NCBI RefSeq assembly: GCF_003946865.1
Contig: NZ_QXTH01000004.1
Span: 1 to 64,000 of the forward strand
Reading direction: 5' to 3'
Length of the DNA stretch: 64,000 nucleotides
Source of the DNA: Antribacter gilvus
GTDB lineage: Bacteria > Actinomycetota > Actinomycetes > Actinomycetales > Cellulomonadaceae
Within the stretch, counting starts at the first letter, position 1; each line of letters starts with the position of its first letter. Both the position numbers and the translations under genes were made by a program. The notes below the pieces were generated by a model. The model searched no databases. It was not told the DNA's origin and saw nothing but the letters and a program-made list of their open reading frames with translations. Positions 17,296-26,158 of this stretch are shown piece by piece.

Positions 17296-17380
17296 CGGAG
17301 GGTGAGGGATTCGAACCCCCGGTGCGTTGCCGCACAACGGTTTTCAAGACCGTCACATTAGGCCGCTCTGTCAACCCTCC
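17296..17380 (-). tRNA. tRNA-Ser(TGA)
   Basis: An 85-nt class II tRNA with a long variable arm. The acceptor stem is GGAGGGT/ACCCTCC and the anticodon loop CTTGAAA gives TGA. CCA is not encoded. Confidence 0.97.
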
Positions 17381-17476
17381 CGGCACAGCAGCGCGCGCCC
17401 GGAGGCGCGACGGCCAAGTCTACCGACACACTGCGGCGGAGCGTCCGCACGTGGACGCCCCGCCGCCGAGGAATCT

Positions 17477-18304
17477 CTAGCCCTGCACCGCCTGCTTGCC
17501 GGCACGCAGCTGGCGCATGGCGAGCTGGACCAGCGAGATGAGCGTCTGCTTGGTCGCCGCGCGCGAGCGGGCGTCCGTGTAGAGCATCGGCACGTGTGCG
17601 GGGACCTGCAGGGCCTCACGCACGTCCTCGAGCCGGTGCTTGGCCACGCCGTCGAAGCAGTTCACGCCGACGACGAACGGGATGTTGCGCGACTCGAAGT
17701 AGTCGATCGCCGGGAAGCACTGCTCCAGGCGGTCGGTGTCCACGAGCACGACGGCACCGATGGCACCACGGACCAGGTCGTCCCACATGAAGAGGAAGCG
17801 GTCCTGGCCCGGCGTACCGAACAGGTACAGCCACAGGTTGCCCGGGAGCTCGACGCGACCGAAGTCCATCGCGACGGTGGTGGTCGTCTTGCGGTCGCTC
17901 ACGCCACCGGCGTCGTCGACGCCGACCGAGTGCTCCGTCATGGCAGCCTCGGTGTTGAGCGGCTCCACGTCAGAGATGGAACCGATGAACGTGGTCTTGC
18001 CGACCGCGAAGCCACCGGCGACGACGATCTTGACGACCGTCGGGGCCACGCGGGCCTCGGCGGGCGCGGCCGTCGGCTGCCCGGAGGGCCCGCCGGAGCT
18101 CGGCGGCTGCTGGACCACCGGCGGCGCCGGCTTGGTCTGCACCGGACGCGCCTGAGCCGCCTGAGCGGCGGGCGCGGCCTGCGACTGGCCGCCACCGAGC
18201 ACGCTCTGGCGTGCGGGCGCCGTCACACCTGCCGTAGCGCCACCGGCGACCGGGGACCAGCTGGGCCCGCCGGAGCCCTGACGGTCAGAGGGCGGAAATG
18301 CCAT
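17477..18304 (-). CDS. cvnD: Conservon small GTPase (CvnD)
   Basis: The protein has 275 aa: a 90-residue Ala/Pro/Gln-rich N-terminal tail, then a Ras-like GTPase. The P-loop is GGFAVGKT (residues 97-104), with FGTPGQDRF for switch II and VGVNCFDG in place of NKxD. CvnD proteins act with the CvnA kinase, CvnB roadblock protein and CvnC at the membrane in signalling analogous to G-protein systems. The tail is longer than in typical Streptomyces CvnD (about 190-200 aa). I preferred the ATG at 18304, with GGAGAG 8 nt upstream, to a GTG three codons earlier. It overlaps the end of cvnC. Confidence 0.92.
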   Translation of the reverse strand: MAFPPSDRQGSGGPSWSPVAGGATAGVTAPARQSVLGGGQSQAAPAAQAAQARPVQTKPAPPVVQQPPSSGGPSGQPTAAPAEARVAPTVVKIVVAGGFAVGKTTFIGSISDVEPLNTEAAMTEHSVGVDDAGGVSDRKTTTTVAMDFGRVELPGNLWLYLFGTPGQDRFLFMWDDLVRGAIGAVVLVDTDRLEQCFPAIDYFESRNIPFVVGVNCFDGVAKHRLEDVREALQVPAHVPMLYTDARSRAATKQTLISLVQLAMRQLRAGKQAVQG

Positions 18305-18701
18305 TGAGAACACTCTCCAAGACGCTCAGCGACAGGCCCGAGTTCGAGCTGCCGTGGCCTGTGTGGACGTTGACCGGGGTCGAGGTGTGCACAGTGATGT
18401 GCCCCTCCTCCTGCATGTCCGCCACAAGGATCCGGACGACACCCAGCGGCAGGCGAAGAAGGGCCGAGAGCTCGGCGATGGACACGTACGTGTGCGCGGC
18501 GTGCTGGAGGATCGCACGCCGCTCCGGGGGCAGCCCGTAGCTGCTGACCGCTCCCCCGGGCATAACCTCGACGAGGGCCTCGAGCGGCAGGTCGGACATC
18601 GCCGACCGCACCCGGCCTCCGGTGACCGCGTAAGGCCGCACGGTCGACGTCTCGTGGACGTCGCCGTGCCCGCCCTGGGAACCGAAAGGTGCGTACGTCA
18701 T
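18285..18701 (-). CDS. cvnC: Conservon DUF742 protein (CvnC)
   Basis: The protein has 138 aa and is of the DUF742 family, with a winged-helix-like core. Recognisable blocks are VRPYAVTGGRVR at the start, RRAILQHAAHTYVSIAELSALLRLPLG, and VRILVADMQEEGHITVH. The ATG at 18701 has GATGAGGA upstream, formed by the end of cvnB. The upstream ATG at 18746 lies inside cvnB and is less likely. It is part of cvnA-B-C-D and probably bridges CvnB and CvnD. Confidence 0.9.
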   Translation of the reverse strand: MTYAPFGSQGGHGDVHETSTVRPYAVTGGRVRSAMSDLPLEALVEVMPGGAVSSYGLPPERRAILQHAAHTYVSIAELSALLRLPLGVVRILVADMQEEGHITVHTSTPVNVHTGHGSSNSGLSLSVLESVLNGISAL

Positions 18702-18711
18702 CGTCGAGTCC

Positions 18712-19161
18712 TCATCCCACGTTGGCGGCTCGGGGGTGGCCGTCAACCGGGAGGTTGCCGCGCATCTCCGCGATCAGCTGCGGCGTGAGCGTGGCCTCGG
18801 TGCGGGACACCAGCAGGGCCATCTCGTAGCCGATGAGGCCGATGTCGCAGGTGGCCTCCGCGACCACGCCGAGAACCGACCCGTTCGAGACGTTCATCAG
18901 GAAGAGGAAGCCGTTGTCCATCTCGACGATGGCCTGACGGACGTTCCCGCCGTTGAGCTGACGAGCAGCCCCACGGGTCAGGCTCGACATGCCCGAGACG
19001 ATCGCCGCGAGCTGGTCGGCACTGGTGCGTTCGAGCTGGTCCGACATCGCCATGAGCAGGCCGTCGGCGGACACCACGAGTGTGTGGCGGCTGCCGGGGA
19101 CGGTACGCACGAAGTTGTCGAGCAGCCACCCGAAATTCGTTGCTTCGGTGCTGAGGGTCAC
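18712..19161 (-). CDS. cvnB: Conservon roadblock/LC7 protein (CvnB)
   Basis: The protein has 149 aa with a roadblock/LC7 fold. The typical opening FGWLLDNFVRTVPGSRHTLV is followed by VVSADGLLMAMS. Roadblock proteins commonly act as partners or GTPase-activating factors for the adjacent CvnD-type GTPase. The GTG start has AGGAGG 7 nt upstream. Confidence 0.92.
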   Translation of the reverse strand: MTLSTEATNFGWLLDNFVRTVPGSRHTLVVSADGLLMAMSDQLERTSADQLAAIVSGMSSLTRGAARQLNGGNVRQAIVEMDNGFLFLMNVSNGSVLGVVAEATCDIGLIGYEMALLVSRTEATLTPQLIAEMRGNLPVDGHPRAANVG

Positions 19162-19199
19162 TCTCTGTTCCTCCTAGTCAGAATCCACAGACGCGCTGG

Positions 19200-22100
19200 T
19201 CACCGCGACTGCGGCGCTGAGTCAGGGACATGATTCATCGTCGAGGGTGCCCACGTCGAGGCCCCCCCGTCCTGGTTTCCGGATTCGTGCTCCGTCCCGG
19301 GCCCGTCCTGGGCCTCCGTCCGGCCACGAACAGTGGCGGACTGGAAGGCCGACAGACGAGCTCGGAGCTGCTCGGGATCACGCTCGATGCGGGCCGAGAG
19401 CCGGTCGACGGACTCGCTCACGCCGGTGCCGGAGGCACCACGGGTGCGGCGGGTCAGCCCAGCGGACACCTCGGGGGTCAGGGAGGCGGGGCGGTAGGTG
19501 TCGTTCTCGGGTACCACGTCGTCTTCCTGATAAGCCCCCCGCCGCAGCAGGCTCGTCATCTCCTCGTAGAGGACGGCTGACGCCATCCACTCGGACCGTG
19601 CCTCGACCGAGTCACGGATGTATCCCGGGTCGAGAGGGTCGAGGGACTCCTCCGCCGGCGCACGCCGCGTGAGAGGCGCAGGCTCGGCGTAGCCCGGGTC
19701 GTAGACCGCCCCGGTGGGGTACGGCTCCCGGTACACGTCCGGCTGCTGTGCGGCGACCGTCCGGTCCGGTGCAGGACCGGTCGGGAGCGGCGCCGTCGGC
19801 TGCGGGGCGATCGGCACGATCTCCGTGACCGGCGAGGAGTATCGGGCCGGGACCGGAGCAGGTGCCGGAGCGAAGGGCTGCGGCTCCTGCGGCTGGGCCG
19901 GGACGAACGAGTACGCGTCCTGCACCGGCTCGGCGACAGGCAGCGGGCTCATCGCGGGCTCCGCGACCGGGACGGCCGAGGTGTAGGGCGATGACGACGG
20001 CTGGCGCTGCGCCTCCACGAGGGCCTTCTGGTAGCCCTCGTGGAAGCCCTGCTGGTACACGGGGTCCGAGATGCCGGTCGCGGCAGGCTGCGGGGCCGGC
20101 GCGGACTGGAACGCCAGGGCCGGCTGGGCCGGCTGCTGGACCTGGTGCTGGGCCTGCGTGGCCGCGGGCGGCCGCACCTGCTGCTGGTAGCCCGTGGCCG
20201 GACGGCCGTCTGCCTGCGGGTACGAGACCGTCGGCAGCTCCACAGCGGGCACCGGCTGCGAAACCGGGGTGGGCTCCGTGGGCCGGTAGGCCTGCAGCTC
20301 ACCGGTCAGCGGCTGTCCGTTGGGCTTGCGCCCGAAGACCCCGCGCTTGGGGATGCTGCCCGTCTTGGTGCTCTCCCGGACCGACCGACGGGTCGGCAGG
20401 TTCTCCATGAGCTCCTCGAAGGCCGGCAGGGCCTCGAACCGGAGGTCGTCCGGCACGTCCTCGTCCGGCCTGCCCTCGGAGCCGAAGCCGGAGCTCTGGG
20501 GAGAGAACCCCTGGGCACCTGCTCCGTACCCGTCCTGCGGGCGGACGTAGCTCTCCTGCGCCCGGGGGTAACCCTGCGGGGGCTGGCTGTAGCCGCCGCC
20601 CTGCTGCTGGGCGCGGGGCTGGTCGCCTCCCGACGGGAAGCGCATGACGTCCGTGTCGGGGCCGGCACCCGGGAGCGAGCCCGGGTCCTGCGTGACCGGG
20701 TCGAGCTGCAGCGACTGCGGCGACTCGTCCACGGCGATCGTGTTCAGCGACCGGAAGCTCGAGAAGAGCGCGCTGCGCTGGTCCACGTCGAGGACGGGCG
20801 CCACCGGGGTGGTGTCCTCGAAGAGGGGCGCGACGGACTCCTGCGGCGAGGCGCTCCGGCTCCGGCTCGGCAGCGACGCCGGGGCCGGGGAGACCTGCGC
20901 CGGCGGGGACCACGTGTCCTCGCCCGGGTCGGACTGGAGGTCCGGCGTGACCAGGGGCGGGAGCACGATGGAGCCCGTAGCGGTCTGCATCGGACCCGAC
21001 TGGCTCGGCGTCGCCGACGTCTCCGGGCCGCGGGACGGCCTGCGGCGCGGCATGCCGAGCGCGGTGGTGCCGTCCGTGAGCGCGTCCAGGTCGACCGGGA
21101 CCGCGACCGGAGGCTCCGGCGCGACCATCGGCGTGGCTGAGGTGGCGTAGGGCGAGATCGGCGTCCGCATGGACCCGCCGGCGAGCGGCTGGCCCGAGCT
21201 CTGCATCGGCATCGTCGTGGTCGACGACGCCGTGATGGTCGCGACCGGGCTGGATCCGGGGAGGCTCGCGGGAACCGGCGAGCTGCCGTAGCGGGAGGCG
21301 GCGGCCTGCGTGGTCGCCTCCAGCGGGTCCGTCGGCTGCGGCAGCGGGACTGCCGAGTCGGGCACGAACAGGACGGCCGGGAAGTGCACCGACACCTGGG
21401 TGCCGGAGCCGTCGATACCCGGGCCGAAGTCGACGCGGGCGCCGAGGCGGTCCGCGAGGCGTCCGACCACGAAGAGGCCGAGGCGCTGCGCGCCCACGGC
21501 GTCCGAGGCGGAGTGGGAGGCGACCTTGCGGGTGGCCTCCGCGATCTCGTCGGGCGTCATGCCCAGACCGTGGTCGCGGACCGCGATGGTGACGCCGTAG
21601 TCGTCGCGCGCCGTGATGACCTCGACCGGGGTGTGCGGCTCGGAGAACATCGTGGCGTTCTCGAGGAGCTCGGCGAGCAGGTGCGCGGCGTTCAGCGCGT
21701 TGTGACCCAGCATCATCGGGTCCACCACGAGGTTGAGGCGCACGCGGTCGTACAGCTCGATCTCGGAGGACGCGGTACGGATGACGTCGGAGACCGGCAT
21801 CGGCTGGCGCACGCGGCGGCCCGAGTCGATACCCGCCAGGACGAGGAGGGACTCCGCGTTGCGGCGCATACGGGTCGCGAGGTGGTCGAGGCGGAAGAGG
21901 TTCGACAGCGTGGTCGCGTCCTCCTCCGACCGCTCGAGGTCGTCCAGGAACGCGAGCTGCCGGTTGAGCAGCACCTGGTCGCGACGGGCGACGTTGACGA
22001 ACATCTCCGCGATGGAGCCACGGAGGGCTGCCTGCTCGCGGGCGACCTCGATGGTGGTGCGGTTGACGTCGTTGAACGCGGCGGCCAGCTGCCCGACTTC

Positions 22101-23300
22101 GTCGAACGACTCGATGGCGATCGGCTCGAGGTCCAGGCTCGGGCCCTGGCCCGGGACCGACACCTGCTCCACCAGGGTGGGCAGGCGGTCTCGGACGTCA
22201 CCGGCGGCCTCGGTCAGGCGGCGGAGCGGGCTGACCAGACCACGGGCGATCACGAGGGCCGTCATCACGGAGATCACGACGACGACGAGGGCGCCGACGG
22301 CCGTGGCGAGGGCACGCTGCGAGGCCAGGTCGGCCTCGGCCTGGGCCCAGGCGAACGCGTCCTCGCGGAGCTCGTCGCGAACCTCGCGGTTCTCGATGAT
22401 CCACTGGTCAGAGCCGGCGCGGAAGCCCGGGAACCAGACCGAGTTGGGGGCGGCCGCGGACTCGGCGAACGCGGTGTGGCCGGTCAGGTAGTCACCGGTG
22501 AGCGGAGCCACGTTGAAGCCGTAGTCGAGGCGGTCCATGAACCGCTGGGCCTGCTCGACCTGCAGGTTGAGCGTGTTGGCCAGGGTCGCGAGGTTGGTGA
22601 TGTCCGACGTCGAGATCCCGCCGTTCTCGGCGGTCGCCCCTTGCATCATCTTCGTGATGTAGATCGTGGCGAACGGACGCTCGAGCGTGTTGGTGAGCAT
22701 CGCCTCCTCGAGCGTGATGAACGCGTCGAGGCGCAGCGCCAGCTTGCGGTCGTCCGACGTGTCGGACAGCTGCCGGGCGACGTTGAGCGCACCCTCGATG
22801 TAGGCCGAGTACTCCTTGGCGATGGCGCCCTCCGTCAGCTGCCGGTTCGCCGCGAGCTCCTGAAGCCTGTCGCGCTTGTCGGCGTCGGCCATCGTGGCCT
22901 CGACGGACTCGCCGACCAGCGGGTCGAGACCCGAGACGTCCATCCCGCGGAACGCGTCGTCGCGTGCTTCGATGGCAGCGTTCGTCTGGTCCTGGGCCGA
23001 CGGCAGCATCTTCCCCGTGGGGTTGCCCTCGTCGTCCAGCTCCGGGATGCCCTGCGTGAGCATCGCCAGCGCTTCCTCGCTGCCGGCGCGTGCCGCGATG
23101 GCGAGCGCGCGTTCCTGTGCAAAGGCCGTACCGGCCTCATCCTGGTACTTCAGCGCCTCCACGATCGTCGCGGTCTGAGCCGCGGTCCGCGCTACGAGGA
23201 CTGACTCCCCGACGATGTAGACGGCCAGCATGACCAGGACGAGGACAGGCGTGGCAAGGGTCGCAAGGATTTTCCCGCGGACACCCAACCTGCGGAGCAT
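19200..23300 (-). CDS. cvnA: Conservon sensor histidine kinase (CvnA), nitrate/nitrite-sensor type
   Basis: The protein has 1366 aa. TM1 is near residues 13-33. An all-helical NIT-like extracytoplasmic sensor extends to about 330, followed by TM2 (about 336-358) and HAMP. The kinase core includes HLLAELLENATMFSEP and DHGLGMTPDE (N and G1 boxes) within about 520-640. The remaining 700 residues are a Pro/Gln/Ser-rich disordered tail, with a short helical patch ADPVYQQGFHEGYQKAL-type near 1075-1110. The tail is much longer than the kinase. No separate response regulator is present, as expected for conservons. It is the first gene of cvnABCD. Confidence 0.92.
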   Translation of the reverse strand: MLRRLGVRGKILATLATPVLVLVMLAVYIVGESVLVARTAAQTATIVEALKYQDEAGTAFAQERALAIAARAGSEEALAMLTQGIPELDDEGNPTGKMLPSAQDQTNAAIEARDDAFRGMDVSGLDPLVGESVEATMADADKRDRLQELAANRQLTEGAIAKEYSAYIEGALNVARQLSDTSDDRKLALRLDAFITLEEAMLTNTLERPFATIYITKMMQGATAENGGISTSDITNLATLANTLNLQVEQAQRFMDRLDYGFNVAPLTGDYLTGHTAFAESAAAPNSVWFPGFRAGSDQWIIENREVRDELREDAFAWAQAEADLASQRALATAVGALVVVVISVMTALVIARGLVSPLRRLTEAAGDVRDRLPTLVEQVSVPGQGPSLDLEPIAIESFDEVGQLAAAFNDVNRTTIEVAREQAALRGSIAEMFVNVARRDQVLLNRQLAFLDDLERSEEDATTLSNLFRLDHLATRMRRNAESLLVLAGIDSGRRVRQPMPVSDVIRTASSEIELYDRVRLNLVVDPMMLGHNALNAAHLLAELLENATMFSEPHTPVEVITARDDYGVTIAVRDHGLGMTPDEIAEATRKVASHSASDAVGAQRLGLFVVGRLADRLGARVDFGPGIDGSGTQVSVHFPAVLFVPDSAVPLPQPTDPLEATTQAAASRYGSSPVPASLPGSSPVATITASSTTTMPMQSSGQPLAGGSMRTPISPYATSATPMVAPEPPVAVPVDLDALTDGTTALGMPRRRPSRGPETSATPSQSGPMQTATGSIVLPPLVTPDLQSDPGEDTWSPPAQVSPAPASLPSRSRSASPQESVAPLFEDTTPVAPVLDVDQRSALFSSFRSLNTIAVDESPQSLQLDPVTQDPGSLPGAGPDTDVMRFPSGGDQPRAQQQGGGYSQPPQGYPRAQESYVRPQDGYGAGAQGFSPQSSGFGSEGRPDEDVPDDLRFEALPAFEELMENLPTRRSVRESTKTGSIPKRGVFGRKPNGQPLTGELQAYRPTEPTPVSQPVPAVELPTVSYPQADGRPATGYQQQVRPPAATQAQHQVQQPAQPALAFQSAPAPQPAATGISDPVYQQGFHEGYQKALVEAQRQPSSSPYTSAVPVAEPAMSPLPVAEPVQDAYSFVPAQPQEPQPFAPAPAPVPARYSSPVTEIVPIAPQPTAPLPTGPAPDRTVAAQQPDVYREPYPTGAVYDPGYAEPAPLTRRAPAEESLDPLDPGYIRDSVEARSEWMASAVLYEEMTSLLRRGAYQEDDVVPENDTYRPASLTPEVSAGLTRRTRGASGTGVSESVDRLSARIERDPEQLRARLSAFQSATVRGRTEAQDGPGTEHESGNQDGGASTWAPSTMNHVPDSAPQSR

Positions 23301-23424
23301 GGGTACCTCTCTCCATCACTGATCCGTGGACGAGGCCGGTCCTGACAGCGACCGCATTCCTCGGCAATGCGTACAAGTTACAGGCGACGGCGACTCACGA
23401 ACGACCCTTCCGGGGACGCGTGAG

Positions 23425-23430
23425 TAGGCT
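23425..23430 (+). promoter_or_regulatory. Putative -10 (TAGGCT) for leaderless quinone oxidoreductase mRNA
   Basis: TAGGCT ends 8 nt before the GTG at 23439 and no ribosome-binding site is present. The same layout occurs at many genes in this window. Confidence 0.45.
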
Positions 23431-23438
23431 CCATCGAT

Positions 23439-24416
23439 GTGCGAGCCGTCACGATATCCGGATCAGGCCCCTCAGGGAAACTTTCCGTTTCCTCCCTGAA
23501 CGACCCGAATCCGCGGCACGACGAGATTCTCGTCGAGGTGGCCGCAGCGGGCGTGAACCGAGCTGACCTGCTACAACGGGCCGGATACTACCCTGCCCCA
23601 GAGGGGGCGCCTGACTGGCCAGGCCTGGAAATCTCGGGGACCGTCGCGAGTGTCGGGCCCGGCGTGTCGCGATTTCGGGTCGGCGACAGGGTCGCGGCAC
23701 TGCTCGAGGGCGGCGGATATGCCGAGTTCGTCGCGGTGCGGGAGACGCAGGTTCTCCCCGTCCCGGACGGTCTCGACCTCGTCGACGCGGCCGGGCTGCC
23801 GGAGGCCGTCTGCACCGCCTGGGACAACCTCGTCGAGGTCGGCCGGCTCCGCGCCGGCGAGTGGCTGCTCCTCCACGGCGGATCCGGCGGGGTCGGCACG
23901 GTCGCCACCCAGATCGCGGCCGCCCTGGGGGCCCGCGTGGTCGTGACAGCAGGCGGCCCCGAGCGGGTGTCGCGGTGCCTGGACCTCGGCGCGGAAGCCG
24001 GGGTCGACCACCGTTCCGAGGATTTCGTCGCGGCAGTCCACGACGCCTCCGGCGGTCATGGCGCCGACGTGGTGCTCGACGTGGTGGGCGCGGCCTACCT
24101 GGCTGACAACGTGCGGGTGCTCGCGCAGGGCGGGCGGCTCGTGGTCATCGGGCTCCAGAAGGGCCGCCGGGCGGAGCTCGACCTGGCCGCCCTCCTGACC
24201 AAGCGGGCGACGATCACCGGGACCACCCTGCGGTCGCGGCCGGCCGCGGAGAAGGCAGCGGTCGTTGCCGCCGTGCGGGAGCACGTGTGGCCCATGGTCG
24301 AGGACGGCCGGGTGCGACCCGTCATTCACGCACGTCTACCGCTTGCAGAAGCGGAGAATGCGCACACGTTGCTCGAATCCGGGGAAGTTTTCGGCAAAGT
24401 CCTTCTTGTTCTGTGA
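23439..24416 (+). CDS. NADPH:quinone oxidoreductase (zinc-free MDR family)
   Basis: The protein has 325 aa. It has a GroES-like N-terminal domain with AGVNRADLLQRAGYYP and a Rossmann domain with LLLHGGSGGVGTVATQIAAALG. This is the quinone oxidoreductase / PIG3-like branch of medium-chain dehydrogenases, which lack zinc ligands. It should reduce quinones or enones with NADPH in the cytoplasm. It is divergent from cvnA, starting at a GTG with a nearby -10. Confidence 0.88.
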   Translation: MRAVTISGSGPSGKLSVSSLNDPNPRHDEILVEVAAAGVNRADLLQRAGYYPAPEGAPDWPGLEISGTVASVGPGVSRFRVGDRVAALLEGGGYAEFVAVRETQVLPVPDGLDLVDAAGLPEAVCTAWDNLVEVGRLRAGEWLLLHGGSGGVGTVATQIAAALGARVVVTAGGPERVSRCLDLGAEAGVDHRSEDFVAAVHDASGGHGADVVLDVVGAAYLADNVRVLAQGGRLVVIGLQKGRRAELDLAALLTKRATITGTTLRSRPAAEKAAVVAAVREHVWPMVEDGRVRPVIHARLPLAEAENAHTLLESGEVFGKVLLVL

Positions 24417-24486
24417 TCAATATTTCCTGGTTGTGCGGAATGGACGCGCGGTATCCACCGGCGGCCGTTCACGCAAGACTGTAGGT

Positions 24487-25122
24487 ATGACCCAGGACAA
24501 CGGACCCGAGAACGCTCCCGAGGTGCCCACCGACCAGGACACCAGCCCCAACGGCCCCACCGCCGAGGCGGGCCCCGACCGCCCCGTCATCCGCCCCCAC
24601 GTGGTGACCCCCGACGGCCGTGAGGTCGACGGCGAAGAGGGCGACCGCGAGGCGGAGGAGACCGAGCGTCTGGTGTCTCAGGTGGAGGAGCCGGCAAAGG
24701 TCATGCGCATCGGCAGCATGATCAAGCGGCTCCTCGACGAGGTGCGCGACGCCCCGCTCGACGAGGCCGCCCGCAGCAGGCTCGCGGGGATCCACGAGCG
24801 GTCCATCAAGGAGCTCGAGGACGGGCTCTCGCCCGAGCTCATGGAGGAGCTGCACCGCATCACGCTGCCCTTCTCGGACGAGGGCACGCCGTCGGACGCC
24901 GAGCTGCGGGTCGCACAGGCCCAGCTCGTCGGGTGGCTGGAGGGCCTGTTCCACGGGATCCAGACAGCCCTGGTGGCGCAGCAGATGGCCGCCCAGGCTC
25001 AGCTCACGCAGATGCGCCGCGCGCTGCCTCCGGGGGCCGTCGCCTTCGGCCCGGGCGGGCCGGGCGGTCCTGGCCAGCAGGGCGAGGAGCAGCAGGGCCG
25101 GGCCCCGGGCCAGTACCTCTGA
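24487..25122 (+). CDS. bpa: Bacterial proteasome activator (Bpa/PafE)
   Basis: The protein has 211 aa and is of the DUF2587 family. The disordered acidic N terminus is followed by a four-helix core from about residue 70 (EPAKVMRIGSMIKRLLDEV) to 175, a Gly-rich tail, and the terminal residues GQYL. That C-terminal hydrophobic-Tyr-X motif is what opens the 20S gate in Mycobacterium Bpa and Mpa. Bpa forms a dodecameric ATP-independent ring that feeds the actinobacterial proteasome. Proteasome genes are not in this window. No ribosome-binding site precedes the ATG. Confidence 0.93.
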   Translation: MTQDNGPENAPEVPTDQDTSPNGPTAEAGPDRPVIRPHVVTPDGREVDGEEGDREAEETERLVSQVEEPAKVMRIGSMIKRLLDEVRDAPLDEAARSRLAGIHERSIKELEDGLSPELMEELHRITLPFSDEGTPSDAELRVAQAQLVGWLEGLFHGIQTALVAQQMAAQAQLTQMRRALPPGAVAFGPGGPGGPGQQGEEQQGRAPGQYL

Positions 25123-25129
25123 CAAAGAC

Positions 25130-25173
25130 GCCCAGGAGAAGCGCGGCCGACGTCGGCCGCGCTTCTCCTGGGC
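25130..25173. terminator. 44-bp perfect palindrome, bidirectional terminator
   Basis: The sequence from 25130 to 25173 is fully self-complementary (22 bp per arm, no spacer). It sits between the convergent stops of bpa (plus, 25122) and the extradiol dioxygenase (minus, 25184). Confidence 0.85.
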
Positions 25174-25183
25174 ACTTCCTCGC

Positions 25184-26158
25184 TCAGACGACCGGCGTGC
25201 CGTGCGTGTGGAACGAGTCGATCGTCTTCAGCCCCCAGGCCTGACCCTTGGCCCGTTCGGCGGCCGTCCAGTTCACCGTCTTCCAGTCGGGCGCGAGGAT
25301 GAGACGCGCGCCCGCGTTGCACAGCTCGATGCGGTTGCCGCCCGGCTCCCAGACATAGAGGAAGAACGTCTGCTGGATGGCGTGCTTGTGCGGGCCGGTC
25401 TCGATGTGGATTCCGGCCTCGAGGAAGACGTCGGCGGCGCGGAGGATGTCCTCGCGGGTGTCGGTCGCGAACGCGAGGTGGTGCAGCCGGCCGTGCGACC
25501 CCGTCCAGTCGCTCGTGTAGACCAGGTCGTACGACTTGTTGCCGAGCGAGAACCAGATCGCGGCCGGTGCGCCCTCGTCGGTGACGATGCGCTCCGTGCA
25601 GCGCGCACCGATCTCGGACAGGAAGTCGGAGACCTCGGGGACGTCGCCCGTGAGGTAGTTGACGTGGTCCAGGCGGCGCACGTTGGCTCCCCGGCCGGGG
25701 AACGCCGACGCCTGGTTCTTCAGCGACGGAGCGTCCTCCTCGCCCGCCTCGTACCAGTCGGCGTCCCAGTACAGACCCATCGGATGTCCGTCCGGGTCGT
25801 CGAACAGCAGCACCTCGCCGAGCCCCCGCACCGTGGCATCGGTGCCCCGGTGGTACGGCGTCGGCTCGATCTGGGAGCGGAGGCGCTCCAGCGCCTGCGG
25901 GCTCGCGGCCCGCAGGTACGTGCGGCCGATGCCGGCCTGCTCCCGCTGGATCACGCGCAGCGTGTACGACTGGTAGTCGTCCCACGCGTGCAGGTAGACC
26001 GAGGTGTCGTCCCGGCCCACCTCGCGCAGCGCCATGAGGTTCACGAAGAAGTCGCGCGTCTCCTCCAGGACCGGGGTGTACAGCTCGACGGGCCCGACGT
26101 GGGCGATGTCGCGCCGGCGCTCGGGGTCGTGGGTGAGCAGCGGGTCGCCGAGGGTCAT
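25184..26158 (-). CDS. Type I (VOC) extradiol ring-cleavage dioxygenase, candidate gallate dioxygenase
   Basis: The protein has 324 aa and two vicinal-oxygen-chelate modules (about 18-135 and 160-290). The iron site is visible: His165 in LDHVNY, His226/227 in RLHHLAF, Glu278 in NRIEL, plus the conserved second-sphere Tyr268. By sequence it is of the catechol 2,3-dioxygenase type. It is the last gene of an operon whose other three members convert 4-oxalomesaconate to pyruvate and oxaloacetate, and its ATG is fused (ATGA) to the tautomerase stop. This suggests it cleaves a carboxylated trihydroxybenzene such as gallate rather than catechol. That substrate is an inference; known gallate dioxygenases are type II enzymes. 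Confidence 0.85.
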   Translation of the reverse strand: MTLGDPLLTHDPERRRDIAHVGPVELYTPVLEETRDFFVNLMALREVGRDDTSVYLHAWDDYQSYTLRVIQREQAGIGRTYLRAASPQALERLRSQIEPTPYHRGTDATVRGLGEVLLFDDPDGHPMGLYWDADWYEAGEEDAPSLKNQASAFPGRGANVRRLDHVNYLTGDVPEVSDFLSEIGARCTERIVTDEGAPAAIWFSLGNKSYDLVYTSDWTGSHGRLHHLAFATDTREDILRAADVFLEAGIHIETGPHKHAIQQTFFLYVWEPGGNRIELCNAGARLILAPDWKTVNWTAAERAKGQAWGLKTIDSFHTHGTPVV

